This document shows, piece by piece, positions 9,713 to 22,585 of a stretch of 64,000 bases of DNA; the first letter of the stretch is position 1, and each line of letters starts with the position of its first letter. Source of the stretch: Alopecurus myosuroides (lineage: Eukaryota > Streptophyta > Magnoliopsida > Poales > Poaceae); assembly GCA_028641055.1 (NCBI GenBank), contig CM054058.1, positions 494,808,209-494,872,208 of the forward strand, written 5' to 3'. Both the position numbers and the translations under genes were made by a program. A model generated the notes under the pieces. The model saw only the letters and a list, made by a program, of their open reading frames with translations. It made no database searches and was not told where the DNA came from.

Positions 9713-11387
9713 ATTACTAGATCACTTACGTTTAAGTATTAGAATCAGTGATAATACAATACCTTTTACCATCATGGCGACGCCCACAAGCCGGTGCATG
9801 AAGATGAACAAGCTTCTGGCTGGGGAGGACCGGCATTGCGGAAGCATATACTAACGTAACCTATTGTGATATTCGATCAATGACAGGTGGGGCCCACCAG
9901 GTGTGGAACCCACATGTCAGCGACGGAAAGCTAGGAAACTACAGGGAACTCTACGTCAAAGTATCCGAATTCGGGGAGCAAAAGGGGGGCAAAGGCACCC
10001 CTTCCATACACATAGCTTTGACCCTCCTTCTCAACCAAGCGTAAGAGCATATGACCTGACTTTTAAACTTATGTGCATCTCCATGATCTCGGACATGTTT
10101 CAATAGAATGTTGGAGTGCGACTGCGAGGAGGAAGTCCCTTAATGTTGTCCTTCTTCACCTTGAAGTCATCCCACTTAATGGAAGTTTGGGCTTGGCCCT
10201 CCCCTTCGAGCATGATAAATGGTTTTGATATCACCACTTTTTTCCTACGAATGGCGAAATAAAGGATAATATTAGTAAACAAGGATTTTCAAGCCATAGT
10301 TAATTAGCAGTGAATTACAATGAAACATTACATGTACATGCGTGGGGAGACTTCGATACACACCTAGTGTGTATTCGTGGTATAGAATCCATGGCATGCT
10401 TAATTGCGCTAAATTGGGAGTGCCCATCCTTAGGAACAAATAGTCTCATGGCCACCCTGTTTTAATCAACAAACTGCAACATCTACATTTAAACATGAAC
10501 GTTGCCCGGAAAAGTTACACAGAACAATATAGCAAAACTGCAAGCAAGTTGAACCACAATCAATGTGGTACCATGCAAAATAAAATTTTGAACACATGGA
10601 TAAGTATATGAAAAATAGAAAATGAAAACACATTGTTTTAATCTTTCAAAGAAAATATTTATCCACCACACTATATTGGCATCCTAAATTTGTCTGGGTC
10701 GGGGGGGCAGGGGTGGGGGTTGTGTTGCCTCTTGTGAGTGCAGGGCCAACTACTATATGTGTCTACTCTAAACCCACCATTACATGTTAATTGTGCTAAA
10801 TAAATTTGTCTTGGGGGTGTGGGGGGGGGGGGGCGACGGCCTCCCTGACCTACGCATAGCTTCGCTCCCTATCCTCAAACAAGCGTGATATCATATGGCA
10901 CATGTCTATGAAACTGTGCATCTTTTAATAGAAGGCTTGGTGTATGGTGGTGCGTTGCTCCTGTTGGTGCGGTGCTGGGAGGTGCCCGTCTATGTACGTG
11001 ATGGTCCCTCCGCGCCGTGCGGAGCTCCGGGTGCGGGACCGACAGAATATTTCCCCAACTCCGGTGGTTTGGTGCGGTGATGCTTGAGGGACTGCGACGC
11101 GGTTGGCGGGAGGTAAAGGCTCCCTGTCCGGCCTTGCTTGGCTGGCACGTCGCGCTGGCTTTGAGGGGGCAGCGGCACTTGTGCGGATGGACGTGCGGCT
11201 GTCCTATAGCACTTGGATGTCGGGGTGGCGGCCCTGGACATGGTGGTGGCGTCGAGCGGAGCTAGGAGGTGGTTTAGTGCGAGACGGACCTAGGCCCCGG
11301 CGCCTAGCTCTATTTGGTGGCCGTGAACCGTCGGGCGAGCGGGGCTGACGGTGTCTGTGTGCGGGTCTACGTTGGTGGGCTGGCCGG
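9713..11387. other. Unassigned part of duplicated segment with an exon-like fragment and a GC-rich tail
   Basis: A minus-strand frame at 10282-10100 contains FIMLEGEGQAQTSIKWDDF and KVKKDNIKGLPPRSRTP. A related frame, LLVGEGQAQTSN and VKNDNINGLPP, occurs at about 45138-44985, with an indel that is a multiple of three. Nucleotide similarity between 10095-10690 and 44985-45600 is weaker outside this frame. I do not recognise the protein. A poly-G tract near 10817-10833 differs in length between the two copies. From 10890 the sequence is GC-rich and resembles 3' ends of grass retroposons, but no poly(A) is seen. Confidence 0.45.
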
Positions 11388-12025
11388 TGATGACCCACAA
11401 GTATAGGGGGTGTATCGTAGTACTTTCGATAAATAAGAGTGTCGAACCCAACGAGGTGCAGAAGGTGTTGACAAGCAGATTGGATAGAGAATTCACTATA
11501 AACACTAGCAAACAGGTTTTTGGTGGTTTTGGATATAGCCGATAAATAAAGTGCGAGTAAATAAAATACGGTAAATATAATTGCAGCGAGTGGCCCAATC
11601 CTTTTGAGAGCAAAGGACAAGCCGGTTGTTCTACTTATGACTACCAAACGTTCTCGAGGACACATGGGAATTTCGTCAAGTGCATTCGCTTCGTACGGTT
11701 GATTAATATTTATTGGTTCGATAAGTGTTGTGTGGGTGAACCTATGCTAATGCAACGCCCAACTAGGACTAATACATACTTGAGATTATACCTCTCTTAA
11801 GCATCCGCAAATACAAGAAAGTAATTAAGATAAATCTAACCACAACATTAAAATGTCGGGATCCTACACTTCCTCGTGCATTGGTTTACTAAAGGGGGTT
11901 TAGGTTTATGTCACTCCGACAACCCCACAATTAGTGGCCAAATACACAATGCATCCTTCTAGGCCCATAAAGGTGAAGTATCATATAGTCGACGTTCACA
12001 TGACACCACTAGAAGAATATGACCA
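11388..12025 (+). mobile_element. Truncated LTR-like repeat (TGATGACCCACAAGTATAGG type)
   Basis: The stretch begins TGATGACCCACAAGTATAGG and continues GAGTGTCGAACCCAACGAGG, a phrase I know from very common dispersed repeats in Triticeae. No matching terminus is seen before the gypsy LTR begins at 12026, so this is a fragment. The same fragment is at 38051-38686. From about 11446 onward the two copies start to differ often. Confidence 0.5.
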
Positions 12026-15000
12026 TGTAACATCCCAAATTTGCTAAATTAGGGTGTGTGGTGTTGTGTTTATCTTATACATGCATGAAACAAAAATTTA
12101 ATCATGTTAGAAACAATTTAAGTTGTGAATTTAAATGGTTTGAGAAAATATCCACAAATACTACTTAATGTGGGTTTCAAAATTTTGAACTGAAAAATAT
12201 TTCATTTTCACCAAACAAAAATATGGTGTGGTTGGAAATTTGATAAGGTTTTCAAATCTTATTTTTGCCAATTTTTCTGTTTGCAAAAAGGCCCTCAAAG
12301 CAAGGTTTTCTGTCCTGTTTTAAAACAGAGAAGGACCTCTTAGTGTTTTTTGGAAGTTCCAGGTTTTTTTTCGCCAATCGACCTTTTGTCTCTTTCACCT
12401 CCGGCCAGAAGGATGGAAGAACGTCGACGGCTCCCTCGCCACGTCCTCCTGGCCCCTCCCGCATGGATAAGGGGTGAGGGAGACGTCCCCATCTCGCCTC
12501 CCTCCTCGCAGAACCCTCCTTCCCCTCCTTTCCTGCTCCCTGCCTCGCAGATGCCGAAACCCTAGCTTCGGGCTGCCGCCGTTCGCCGCTGTTTCCGGCT
12601 ACCTCGAGCTTCCCCGCGCCCCGCTGAGCCCTCAGGGAGATGCACCATCCGCTCCTCTTCGTCCTCGAGAACGCACGCAAGCAGAGGAGGCCGCATCCGT
12701 CGGGATCGATCCCTTCTTCCCCGCGGCCGGTGAAGCTCCGCCGTCGTTGATTCACCGCCACCGGGCTTCCTTCGGCTTCCCCAACGGTTCCATCGCGCTC
12801 AGGGCCCCTTCCCCTCGCCCCTAACCCTCTACTCCGCCGTTTGCATCGACGACCGCCGCCGGCCGCCGCAGTTCATGCTCGGCGTCGTCGCTCCGGTGAC
12901 AATATCGAGGCGGCGCCACCACAGAGAGGTAGGCTGCATCGCCCTCGTTCGAGCGCGACCCCCCTCGCTTCCCCGCGTGCACCCAGTGGCCGCTGGCGAC
13001 CAGGGCCGTGGCTCTCCGGCCAGCCGCTAACGTCACAGTGATGTCACCGTGATGTCACGGCGGGTCCCACCTGTCAGGTTCAAATGGTATTAAATGAAAA
13101 ATGTTTTTTAATTGAGTAGTATATGACATGTGGCCCTACCCCTTTATTGTTTCTAGAAACTAACTAAAACTTGTTTAATTAATATCTCTTAATCTATAAG
13201 TCAGAAAAATTAAATAAAAATACGGTTTTGTTCAGAAAAATAAAATATATCTGACTATGTCTTTTTCATACATGTTTGACAAAGTTGAAAATTGAACATT
13301 ATTTGAATTTGTTTAATTCATTTAAATAGAGAAAATAAGTTTTTATTCAATAAAATCAGAAAAATACAAGTTATATACCGAAATGCTCAAAATGAAAAAT
13401 GCAACCTGTTTATAATATTTTCAAACCCAATTGAGCAATTAAAATTGTACTCACTTTCAGAATTGTCCGAAGTGCCCCTCCGGGGTCTATTTCGGAATAA
13501 TTTCAGTAAAAATGCTTAACTGTCATATGAACCCTAGCAACCCATCGAACCTGTTTAGGGCTTTATTTAAGTGCATTAATTTGCTCATGCATACATATTG
13601 CGCATTGCATTATGCCATTGTTGAATGTTCTCTTTCTTTCCGGTGTTTGTTCTTATCGGTAGAACGCAACTCCGAAGAGAAGGCCAACAATGCCCTTGGT
13701 GAATACTTGATCTTAACCGACAAGTCAAGCACTTATTCCAGAAGATCTTTATATGGTTTTCTTAACCAAGACAGGCATAATCTATTATCTACTCATATAT
13801 GTTTTCCAACGTGATTTGATTCTCGTACTTTGCATTCGATTCCAAATTATTTGATGTCAGTAGATATAGTTCAACTATATACTGCATTGCCTCAATATCC
13901 TGATCCACTGCTCCTAGCCGCCATATATTTGCTTGTGTGCATCGCCAGAGCCTCATATATTCTTTGCTTAGTCATACATGTTTGTTACCTCTACTCCATC
14001 CGGTTGATGAATCAGAGTTGAACCTAATATGATATGATGGCGTGGTGAGATGAGCACCGTGTGGTTAACTTGACTAAGGCTTGGACGGGAGGCCACTTGG
14101 GAAGTGGTTGTTTGTCCTGTACTTGCCAACCGTAGGATTAAGGTCTCGTCGCGGAAACCAAGACTGAGCGTGAAACCACACGCGCGGGCCAATGAACCTC
14201 ACTCGACTAACTAACTTGTTTGGCCACATCCATGGGTCACGTAGTTTGCTATTTCCATCTGCGTGTGAGTCAGAAAACGATTTGGAGTAAACCTAGGGCG
14301 TGACCGGGACAAGTGATGGACGTACACGGATCTTGATCCCGACTCACAGAACAGGTGCCGTCAGGAGGTGGCCAACTCCCTATTGACGGGGTGGCCCTGT
14401 TTGGGTTGACTCATGGATAGGGTCGAGCAAGGGAAAGGTCGTGGCCAGCCACCCTCTGTCGTGCTCCCAAGGAGCGTACATGTGGCGTTAAGAGTCGGAG
14501 GGTACGTGTGGGTAAAGTGTACTACCCTGCAGGGATAAATCATTCGGAAAACCGTGTCCACAGTTAAGGACGACTTGGTGGAATACACGAGGTCATAGAT
14601 AACTTGAACGTGACGTAAAAGATGTTGACAATAATTGAAGGGTGCCTCCTCGGAGATGAAAAAAAGGGTGATTCTTGTAGCATGTTTGATGTTGGGAAAT
14701 GATGTTGGTGGTTGAAAAGATGATGATGTCAGTAGTTGAGTAGATTCCTCGTCTGTTTTGAAAACACTCCTTGAGACGTGCTATTCTTTCTCAACTTGGA
14801 AAACAAAGATTGCTTTATGCAAAATAGCCTTCATAAAACCATTTATGAAGATAGCAGATATATAATAGTTTAAATAAGTCTTGTTGAGTACCTCCCGTAC
14901 TTAGGTTTGCTTAATTTGGTTTAGGTGAAGATCTCACATCGGTGGTGATTCAACATGGACATCGACGAGTAGTTTGGGGTTCCCAGGTAGCAGCCTGGAA

Positions 15001-15609
15001 TCTATGGGCTGGGATGTCGCCTTATGTTGCGGCCTCATAGGCCTTTTTGGTTCTTGTTTATTAGCAACATAACTTGCCTTCTGTTGTCTGATGTAATGTT
15101 GGGTCATGTGACCTCTGTTTGTACAACTTTACTCTAGTAATACATGTTGATTACAGCTTCCATGTCTAGAGTGCTGCTTTGATCGGTTGTTGGTTTCGAG
15201 CTCATGGTTATACAGTTTTGGCTATGCCTGCATAGTTGTCGTAGTCGAGGGGTTGTGGAGCCGATGATCCATTTTTGAGCACACCTGCCGATGTGATTCG
15301 GCCTGGGGCTTGGTAACCCCAGTAACCCTCGATTGTTGTTACATTTTCTGGACACATAACTTCTCTGTATAGCTTTGGTCCCGCTTCTTCAGTTTCATAC
15401 GATTAGTGGACACTTTGATATGCATACTTGGTTATGACTAGCATGGACACAAGGAGTAGTAGTACCGTGGTGATCCGGCCTTCGTGCCGATGAATCCGGT
15501 CTGCCTGCCGTTGTTTATTGCGGCCGGGGCTGGTAACCCTGAAGCCCTTGTGGGTCCATGACTAGGAGCGCATAACAGTATGTATACCTTTGGGTCCGGG
15601 GCCGTGACA
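12026..15609 (+). mobile_element. 5' LTR of a gypsy-like retrotransposon, copy 1 (3.58 kb)
   Basis: The LTR starts TGTAACATCCCAAATTTGC and ends GGGTCCGGGGCCGTGACA, with TG..CA termini. A standard primer binding site follows 5 bp later. It contains a GC-rich block (12400-13030) followed by an A/T-rich block. The short ORFs inside, such as one with SEEKANNALGEYLILTDKSS at about 13670-13730, are conserved in copy 2 but need not be translated. The downstream interior is cut off after 846 bp and no 3' LTR is present. Very long LTRs are typical of several Triticeae gypsy families; I cannot name this one. Confidence 0.88.
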
Positions 15610-16455
15610 AGCCATGGTATCAGAGCAAGACTGCATGTAGGAAAACCTTACTGCTTGGTCGATGTTGAGGCTAGTGATTGTGAAAACTATTTTGAAACTC
15701 CAAATGGATTGTGAAAAACATTCTTAGGATTCTTTTTACTCCTTATCTAGTATCGCTCTAACTCTAGGTCACCTTACCTGTTTTGTTTTGAAAAGGTTCT
15801 AGTCATTCAAAACCTAGGTGCCTTCTTTGGCAATGACGTCTTTCACCCAAGTTGACCTAGTGTTCAGTTTCTGGAGTCATGTGTGTTCCATACTGTGTTA
15901 TCTCCTGGTTCAACTGGGAGATTCCTTCCATCATAATCTCCGAGAGTTTTGTGGATTACACATTCTTACATGTTTCAAGGTCCCAAATCCAAAACATCGA
16001 GATTTGCTTCCATCTCGAATGTATTCCTTGTCTTCTGATCAGATTCTTCCGGAGCTATGTTTGGCTTTTGAAAGATACTTCCTGGTTGCTATTCATAGTG
16101 TCCTTCAAGACACTTAGATAGTAATTACTCCTCTCTATGGGTTTCTAAACCTCAGACTTGAACCGAAGGTCCCGGAATGTGCTGAATTGCGATGGGTTGA
16201 ATCGTGTGGTTTTATAACCATGTGATGCTCACGCCATCAGTACAGGATGCTGGCCTTTAACCCAAGTTTTATTCCTTTGGATCCTGAAGAATCTATTCTA
16301 CCTCAGGATGGCTAGGTAATTTCAACTCCAGTAGCCATAGGTTTTCTTTTGGAATAAAAAGGGATCACAAAAAGTGTGTTCCTTATGATTCCCATATCTT
16401 TGTTTTTGATTCAGCTACACCTCTCTTCTAGCATGGGTTTTACAAATGAGTACAA
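15610..16455 (+). mobile_element. Truncated interior of the gypsy-like element, copy 1
   Basis: This leader region follows the primer binding site. An ORF at about 15818-16117 is also present in copy 2 with few changes, but I see no gag zinc knuckle, protease or polymerase motif. The element stops abruptly after GGGTTTTACAAATGAGTACAA. In copy 2 the retroelement sequence continues past the same point, so copy 1 is the truncated one. Confidence 0.7.
15615..15626 (+). promoter_or_regulatory. Primer binding site, initiator tRNA-Met type
   Basis: TGGTATCAGAGC lies five bases after the LTR end and matches the usual complement of the 3' end of plant initiator tRNA-Met. It fixes the LTR boundary and shows that the LTR is a 5' LTR. 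Confidence 0.93.
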
Positions 16456-19004
16456 AAGCTACCATCCATTATGAATAAAAAATTATGGAAAATAGGGTAG
16501 AAATAATGTTCTCTATATTTGGTGAGTTGATGAGTGAAGAAAATGAGTAGTTAAAATTTTCATGACCATTGTTGTGCTAGCCACTTAGCTCATGCTAAGG
16601 CCTTCATTGGCTGAACTTTGCATTCAGAATTTTGCCTTGTTACCAGCCTACACATGTGGAGCCTGAGTGCTAATAGAATGGCCAGTATATATTGTATACA
16701 CTTTGAAATATGAATGCTTTATTTTCCTAAATAAAGATGGTTTTTGAATCCCAACATGCAGGTTATCTTAATGCTAGGCTTGTTCGTGTGTGTGAGTGGT
16801 GGTTGCAGCAAGGTGTGGCCTTTGTCTCATACTCTCATTAAATGTATTTATCAATGTAAGTGGATTTGTTGTCTTCCATAAAATGCACTTGTTATTGCTG
16901 TCATTTTTTTTGTTCTATTAACTTATAAGGAAGTTGGTTGAAGTAATTAACATAATACTATTTCATGAAGTTCTAACCTTATCCCCATTAATGGGAGAGG
17001 GAGAAATTCATCTTAAATTTTGGTTGGCCAGATGTTTATGACCGTGCAAAAAAATTATGCTCACCATTCTAATGTGCGTTCTCATATCGTGGGTGGGCTG
17101 GGAGTTAAAGAAGAATATTGGGAGCTCCTATTGGGCGGCACTATCATTGTTCGGAGTTGTTGGTGGGCTGGGAGTTCAAGGTCGTTGGTTAGCTGGGAGT
17201 TAAAGAAGAATATTAGGAGTTGGTGCGAGCGGCCACCTATTGGGCGGCACTGTCATTGTTCGGAGTTGTTGGTGGGCTGGGAGTTTCAGGGTTTGGTCAT
17301 TTCTTCTTCATATGTGTGGAGATTCAGTCCATTGAGGGGGGTCTTCTTCAGTTTTCTCCGTCTTCTTTGATTTGGGTTCGGGTCTTAGTTCTGTGGGTGA
17401 GGGTGTTGGGTGAGGGTGTTGGGTCATTTACGTGGGGGTGGCCATGTGGACACATGATCTCATCGCTCTAGGAAATGCTGATAATTAAATGAGCTTCCAT
17501 TTTGAAATGTATTTCTTTCCCGAATTCTGCAGTATAGCTATGGTTCTAGTTGTTTGGAAATGGTTTACATTATATACAGGTCTTGAATAGTATTATCAAC
17601 CATGACTCAATGATTATTGGCTACTGTTGCAAGAATAATCACTGGTTGGGCCAATAATATATATACAATCCTAAATTCCCAGAATATAATCATTCCTGTT
17701 ACCAACGATGTGTATTTTCATTCACAACAGAAAATATGTAGTAAATAACTTTATCTGTATATATATGATAGTGATCTATACATATCTTGAGAGGCCGAAT
17801 TAATCTTTGTTATAATTGAACTAAACAATAGTATTGGATATATTATATATCTTTTCTATAACGACATCATTATCAGAGTGCTTTGTTTTCCTTTATAGTT
17901 GGAGGTTCTTAGATTCTCTAAGTATATTGACGTTGTTTGTAGGACAATCATTAATCATTATCCACTACCTGCTTCGATGCATGCTAGCACTTGTGCATGT
18001 ACTGTGTATAGTGAACTGTATAAGTCTTAATCATATATGTACAAATCATTTCCTTCAGATTTATAAAGCTGACAATGATTATGTTGACTTATTTGTTTCA
18101 TATGTCATTACTTTACATTCTAAAAGTATTGAATTGTTTAACTTTACCAGCATTTCTGCATTTGCTTGCTTCCTCTGAAATACTGAGAGGTACACCAGAA
18201 CCTGTATGTTCTATTTTATGCTTTAGTTTTCAGCTTAGGGCATGCGTTTTACTTATGCCTTCTAATTTGGGACGTGTTTGTATTTTCTTTATTCCGATTG
18301 CTATATTTTGTAGGGACTTTCTCCTAATGATGATGAAGGATCACTCTATTGCCTAGCGGTTATGTTAGTTTGACAAGCTTTATTTGTACTTTTTACCATT
18401 ATTTTTATTAGCATGAGTATTCTTAATATTGTGCTTCGATATGTATAATATCTGTGCAAACAAGGCCATGTGGTGTTATCAAACTTTCATCAGGCATTAT
18501 TCCTGTAAATTAGCATGCAATCTCTATGCTAGGTGTCCTGATATTGTACTCCCTCCGTCTTATATTAATTTTCTCAAAGTTGGACAAAAGTGGGTGCATT
18601 TCGACATGTTTTAGTGTTAGATACATCCACTTTTATCAAACTTTGAGACAAGTAATTTGGGACGGAGGGAGTACTCTATTTAAGTTGGATGATATTAAAC
18701 TGTGCAACTCTCATGCGTAGACTAACTACCTTTTTACTTCAACATGTGCCATTAGAATGGATTAAAAAAACAGTCACGTTGTGTGAGTGGTAGTGTCGCA
18801 AAACAGAGAGCCTCGTGTTAGCTGCAACTAATTAATAAATAAATCGATACTAATCATTGTTATGGCTGGGTGCAACTAATTAGACAATAACATGTGGTCA
18901 GTTGCAAAAGAGATTTTGTTTCTGTGTTTGTGGTGTTAGATGTAATTTTCTCCGCTATACTAGAACTCCTGCAGCCGGCGCGGCGAAGCACGCTTTTCGT
19001 CTAG
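16456..19004. other. Spacer between duplication copies; no complete gene
   Basis: This stretch is A/T-rich and unlike the rest of the window. A local duplication of about 96-109 bp lies at 17095-17290, where GGGAGTTAAAGAAGAATATT and TTGGGCGGCACT occur twice. Plus-strand pieces look exon-like. CATTTCTGCATTTGCTTGC to 18202 is bounded by CCAG and GTATGT. A piece near 18315 is bounded by TTTTGTAG and GTTATG and reads GLSPNDDEGSLYCLA. They could be remnants or introns of a host gene, but I cannot identify one. A Stowaway MITE sits at 18549-18671. Confidence 0.4.
18549..18671. mobile_element. Stowaway MITE, 123 bp
   Basis: The ends CTCCCTCCGTCTTATATTAA and TAATTTGGGACGGAGGGAG are inverted, and the element is flanked by TA on both sides (18547-18548 and 18672-18673). 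The internal halves are also inverted around the middle (CTCAAAGTTGGACAAAAGTG and CACTTTTATCAAACTTTGAG). It has no coding capacity and is mobilised by mariner-type transposases. Confidence 0.95.
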
Positions 19005-20779
19005 TATTACTACATATCCGCACCGCTCTAAAATTACATCAGCGGAGTACTACCCAATTTTATTACTACATATCCGCGCATCTATAAAATTGTATCCGCA
19101 AAACAATACCAAATAATATTACTACAAATCCGAAGAACTATGAACTTATATTCGCACATCACTACCGAATAATATTACTAAATATCCGCCCGTCTCTAAA
19201 TTATATAACAACATAAAAAACTGAGCAATGTCGGTCGAGTCTTACCCTTGAAGTGTGAACGCGAACTTCAACCGGGCGCGTCAAGTTACCGGAACAGCAG
19301 CAACATGCAGTCCACCACCACCACCACAACCACCACCACCATGAGAAGAACTCAAACCACCACCATCACCCCAACCACCATGAATACCTCCCCCAAAAGG
19401 TATCTCATCATGATATCAAGCTATCCCTAGTCTCCCTAGCTTCCCTCGAGCCGATTTATTGTAAAAAATCCGGACCAAATCGGTGGAATTTGCTGGATTA
19501 ATTCGGGGCTTGGAGTTGAAGAGAGAGAGAAGGGAAGAACACGAGCAGTAAAGAAGAGGAAGACGAGAAGAAGAGGGCCGCATCGGATGTTACGTCCGGC
19601 CACTAATCGGGCTTGGCGACCCCCTCCTGTCGCCCAATTGGCCACGGTGACGTGGTGCGGCCACTAATCGGCCTACGCGTGGCCGAGAGCCTCTAATCGG
19701 GCCAGGCTAACCCGACAGGATCCAATCGGCTACGACTAGCCCGATTGGCTAATATTTTCGCAAATAACATAAACTACATATTATTTCCAGAATTTCGTAA
19801 TAAAAATGTACTATTTTCTTTCAAAAATTGGCTTTAAAAAGTCCATATATGCGTACATCATGCTACGGTCCACTACTTTGAATCCACTGCTCAACTGCAT
19901 ACATTAGGCTCAAGTTTCAAATATAAACGATTTCAAACATGAACAAAATTTATATATGAACAAGTCTCAAATTTGAACAATTTTTAATTTGAACTTTTTT
20001 TTTGTTTGAACAATTTAAAAATCTAAACATATTTTATCCGATCAATATTTGAATTTGAACAGTTTATAAAGTTAAACATTTTAAATTTTAACATTTTCCA
20101 GTTTGAACAAGTTTTTAAAAAAAAACGGTGAACAAAAAATAATTATAAAAAAATATATATGCACCAAAAATAATGGTGAACCAGAATAATAGTGAACCAA
20201 AAAATAGATAGTAAAACAAGAAAAAAAAAGTAACAGAAAAAAGAAAGAATAAAACTGAAATAGAAAAAAAATAAGAAAAATGAAAACAGAAAAAATATGA
20301 CAATAAAAAGCTTCAAAAAAGTTATTGTACACAAGTGTGCGTCCTAGCCTAGTCACTGCTCCTACGACACACGATGCAAGCTCCAGGTTTCCAATCCCGT
20401 TTCAGCCATTTTAATCATCTTTTCTCTTTAAGAAAAAATGATGGGCCGGCCCACTTAGAATTCTTGTGTGGGCGAGTCCGAGTTAGGACTCGCAATAGGC
20501 GATAAAGAGGGACTGCGATTATTTGCTGTGCCTACTGGACAACCCAGCAGCGAGCGCCACGTTATGGGCTATACTATAGCAGGCAAGCCCACGTACAAGT
20601 GCAATAAAGCGCATGTCCCTCCGCCAGTCCCTCTCTACTTACCATTTGCTTTGGCATCGTCACTCTAAAAGGAAAAAAAAAAAGACAAATACTTGGCATC
20701 AAAGCAGCACAGGCGAATGGGATCTGAGAATAAACATTTCATCACAACTTTGAGAAGGAGTTAATCTTTACCTAATAAT

Positions 20780-22585
20780 AAAGAGAGGAAGTCTTCTTCT
20801 GGTCCAACATAATGTTTTACCGTTTTATCGTTTCACAAAAAATATGTACCGTATAAGTTTCTGTCTCGTCCGTTTTAGTTTCGTTTGGTCGGTACGCCGC
20901 GCACTTTGTTTTCTTGATTGATGGCGAGGCGTGGTTTCGTGCTTTGTTCCGATCGATCGTCCTAAGGAGTCGCACTCTTTCTGGACTCTCCTCTGCGTGG
21001 AATCCACCCGGACTCTCGCATAAATACCTCTCCACAGCGTCAAAATAGCCAGGTACTCAGGAAGCCGCCGAACCCCGTCTATTTTAAACGATTATTAAGG
21101 GGGGAAAAACAGTCCAAGCAAAATCCACGGCGGCGTTGGCAGGGCGTGTATGACGCCGGGGCAAGTCCTTCCGAGATGGCGACGAGGCGTAGTCCTACGA
21201 GGTGGAGGAAGGGGCTGCCCGTCCCCGGTGGCGACGACCAACATCTCCCCGACAGACAAGGTTCTGGACTCTCTCGGCCGCTGCCCAGCTCATCTGGCTG
21301 CTGCCCGAGTTCATGGAGAAGGCGATCTACCTCCACGGCGGCTATGCAGGTACTGGCCGCGCGAGTCGATTAACAAGTGCGGCGTTGCGGGCGTGGAGCG
21401 GAGATGTGCATCTGTCCGGAGCTGAAGAGTCCGTGGTCGCCCAACTTGGGGCATCTATGTCCTCGATAAAGTAACTCTCAATCTAGCAGCAGCAGATCAG
21501 TTCTGCGCGTCCCCTCTCGGATGGAGGCAGGGGCCTGTGGGCCGTTGTTATCTTCTCACTATGTAAGATGCTGCAGCTGTATCAGAAGGTCAGGACGCTG
21601 CATCTAAGAATCCAATTTCTACTTCGCTTCAGCGCTGATTGATAGTAAGTGCAAGAGGATACGCAGGAATAAGAATTTTGGAGGCAAATCAACAAAAGCA
21701 ATAGTCTGCCCTGGACTTGTGTTATACTCATATGCTTCCAAACGATGTGATTAAACTTATCGACCAGCCCATCACAGTTCAGAGATGAGTACTTTATGGT
21801 CAATGATGCTTGGAAATTGTTACCTCGCACAAATCAACGTACATAATTTGATTACAGTTCTCGCTGCTTAGCTTTACAACTGATTGATAACCTTGGCTCC
21901 TTGCTCAACATCCCCTGGAATCAAAACTATGTGCAGTTTAAAACTCCATCGATCATACTAATGAGATGTCCCATTAATGATTTATTTATTTTCTCCAAAT
22001 TTAGCTAGGTTATGTGTAGTATCTTCCCAAGGTGAGTATTATCAGAATTTGTTTGTCAGTAAAGTAGTCGCGTGCTTGTCTTTGCTGTTACCGATTGCAG
22101 TTTGTACAATAATGGATGGGAGCTGTTTCACATGAGTAGTTGTAGTGGACGATTAAAGACGTGCATAGTTTTATTTACGACTAAGAAAAGTTTGTGAGTG
22201 TTGGCTATGAATAAAACTTTGCAATTTCTACACGCCTCACTTCACACGGTCAATTTACTCAAGAGTCTTCTTTCTGAAACATACAAAATGTTTCTTTCTA
22301 TTCACTAGCAACAACAATCTTAAGACCTCACTGAAACGACGGCGATGATTGTATGACCACGTGGAGAAGGTCACTAACGGTAATATAATGAGTTATATAT
22401 GCAGGCAGGACGAGCACTCCCGCAATTAACGACGTCTCGCCACCGACGGTTGCACCTTCACTTCGAACGCCATTAATGGATGAGACCAATGCACGTGGTG
22501 CCGAAGTCGGAATAGACTTTCTGGTGTGTCTTAAACGAACTCATATCTTTCTCTCTCCGTTGCAACGGATGGGTTTGTTTGCTAT
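20780..22585 (+). other. Helitron unit 1: possible captured fragments, no intact gene
   Basis: GC-rich sequence at 21130-21480 has competing overlapping ORFs with a GT-type donor after GGCGGCTATGCAG, as expected of a captured 5' exon, but I do not recognise a protein. The unit closes with the hairpin-like CCGTTGCAACGG at 22557-22568, followed 13 bases later by CTAT instead of CTAG. Confidence 0.45.

Larger units (their letters stand above)
3390..16455. repeat. Segmental duplication, copy 1
   Basis: This 13.1 kb block recurs in the same orientation at 19005-43132. The left part (3390-5187) matches 19006-20764; the right part (5188-16455) matches 33704-43132. After removal of the private insertion at 5764-7571, coordinates run in constant register: offset 28495 near 5360 and 26678 from 7572 to 10740, a difference of exactly 1808+9 bp. 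Identity is uneven: almost perfect from about 5340 to 11440, apart from a G-rich indel near 10740-10880, and clearly lower on both sides. Copy 1 keeps the uninterrupted sequence GGAGTTAATTAGTTATAAAG at the place where copy 2 holds the Helitron. Confidence 0.95.

Noticed and set aside
13512..13814. 100-codon ORF in the gypsy LTR, partly conserved in copy 2
   Set aside because: It lies inside an LTR and the conservation is explained by duplication; no domain is visible.
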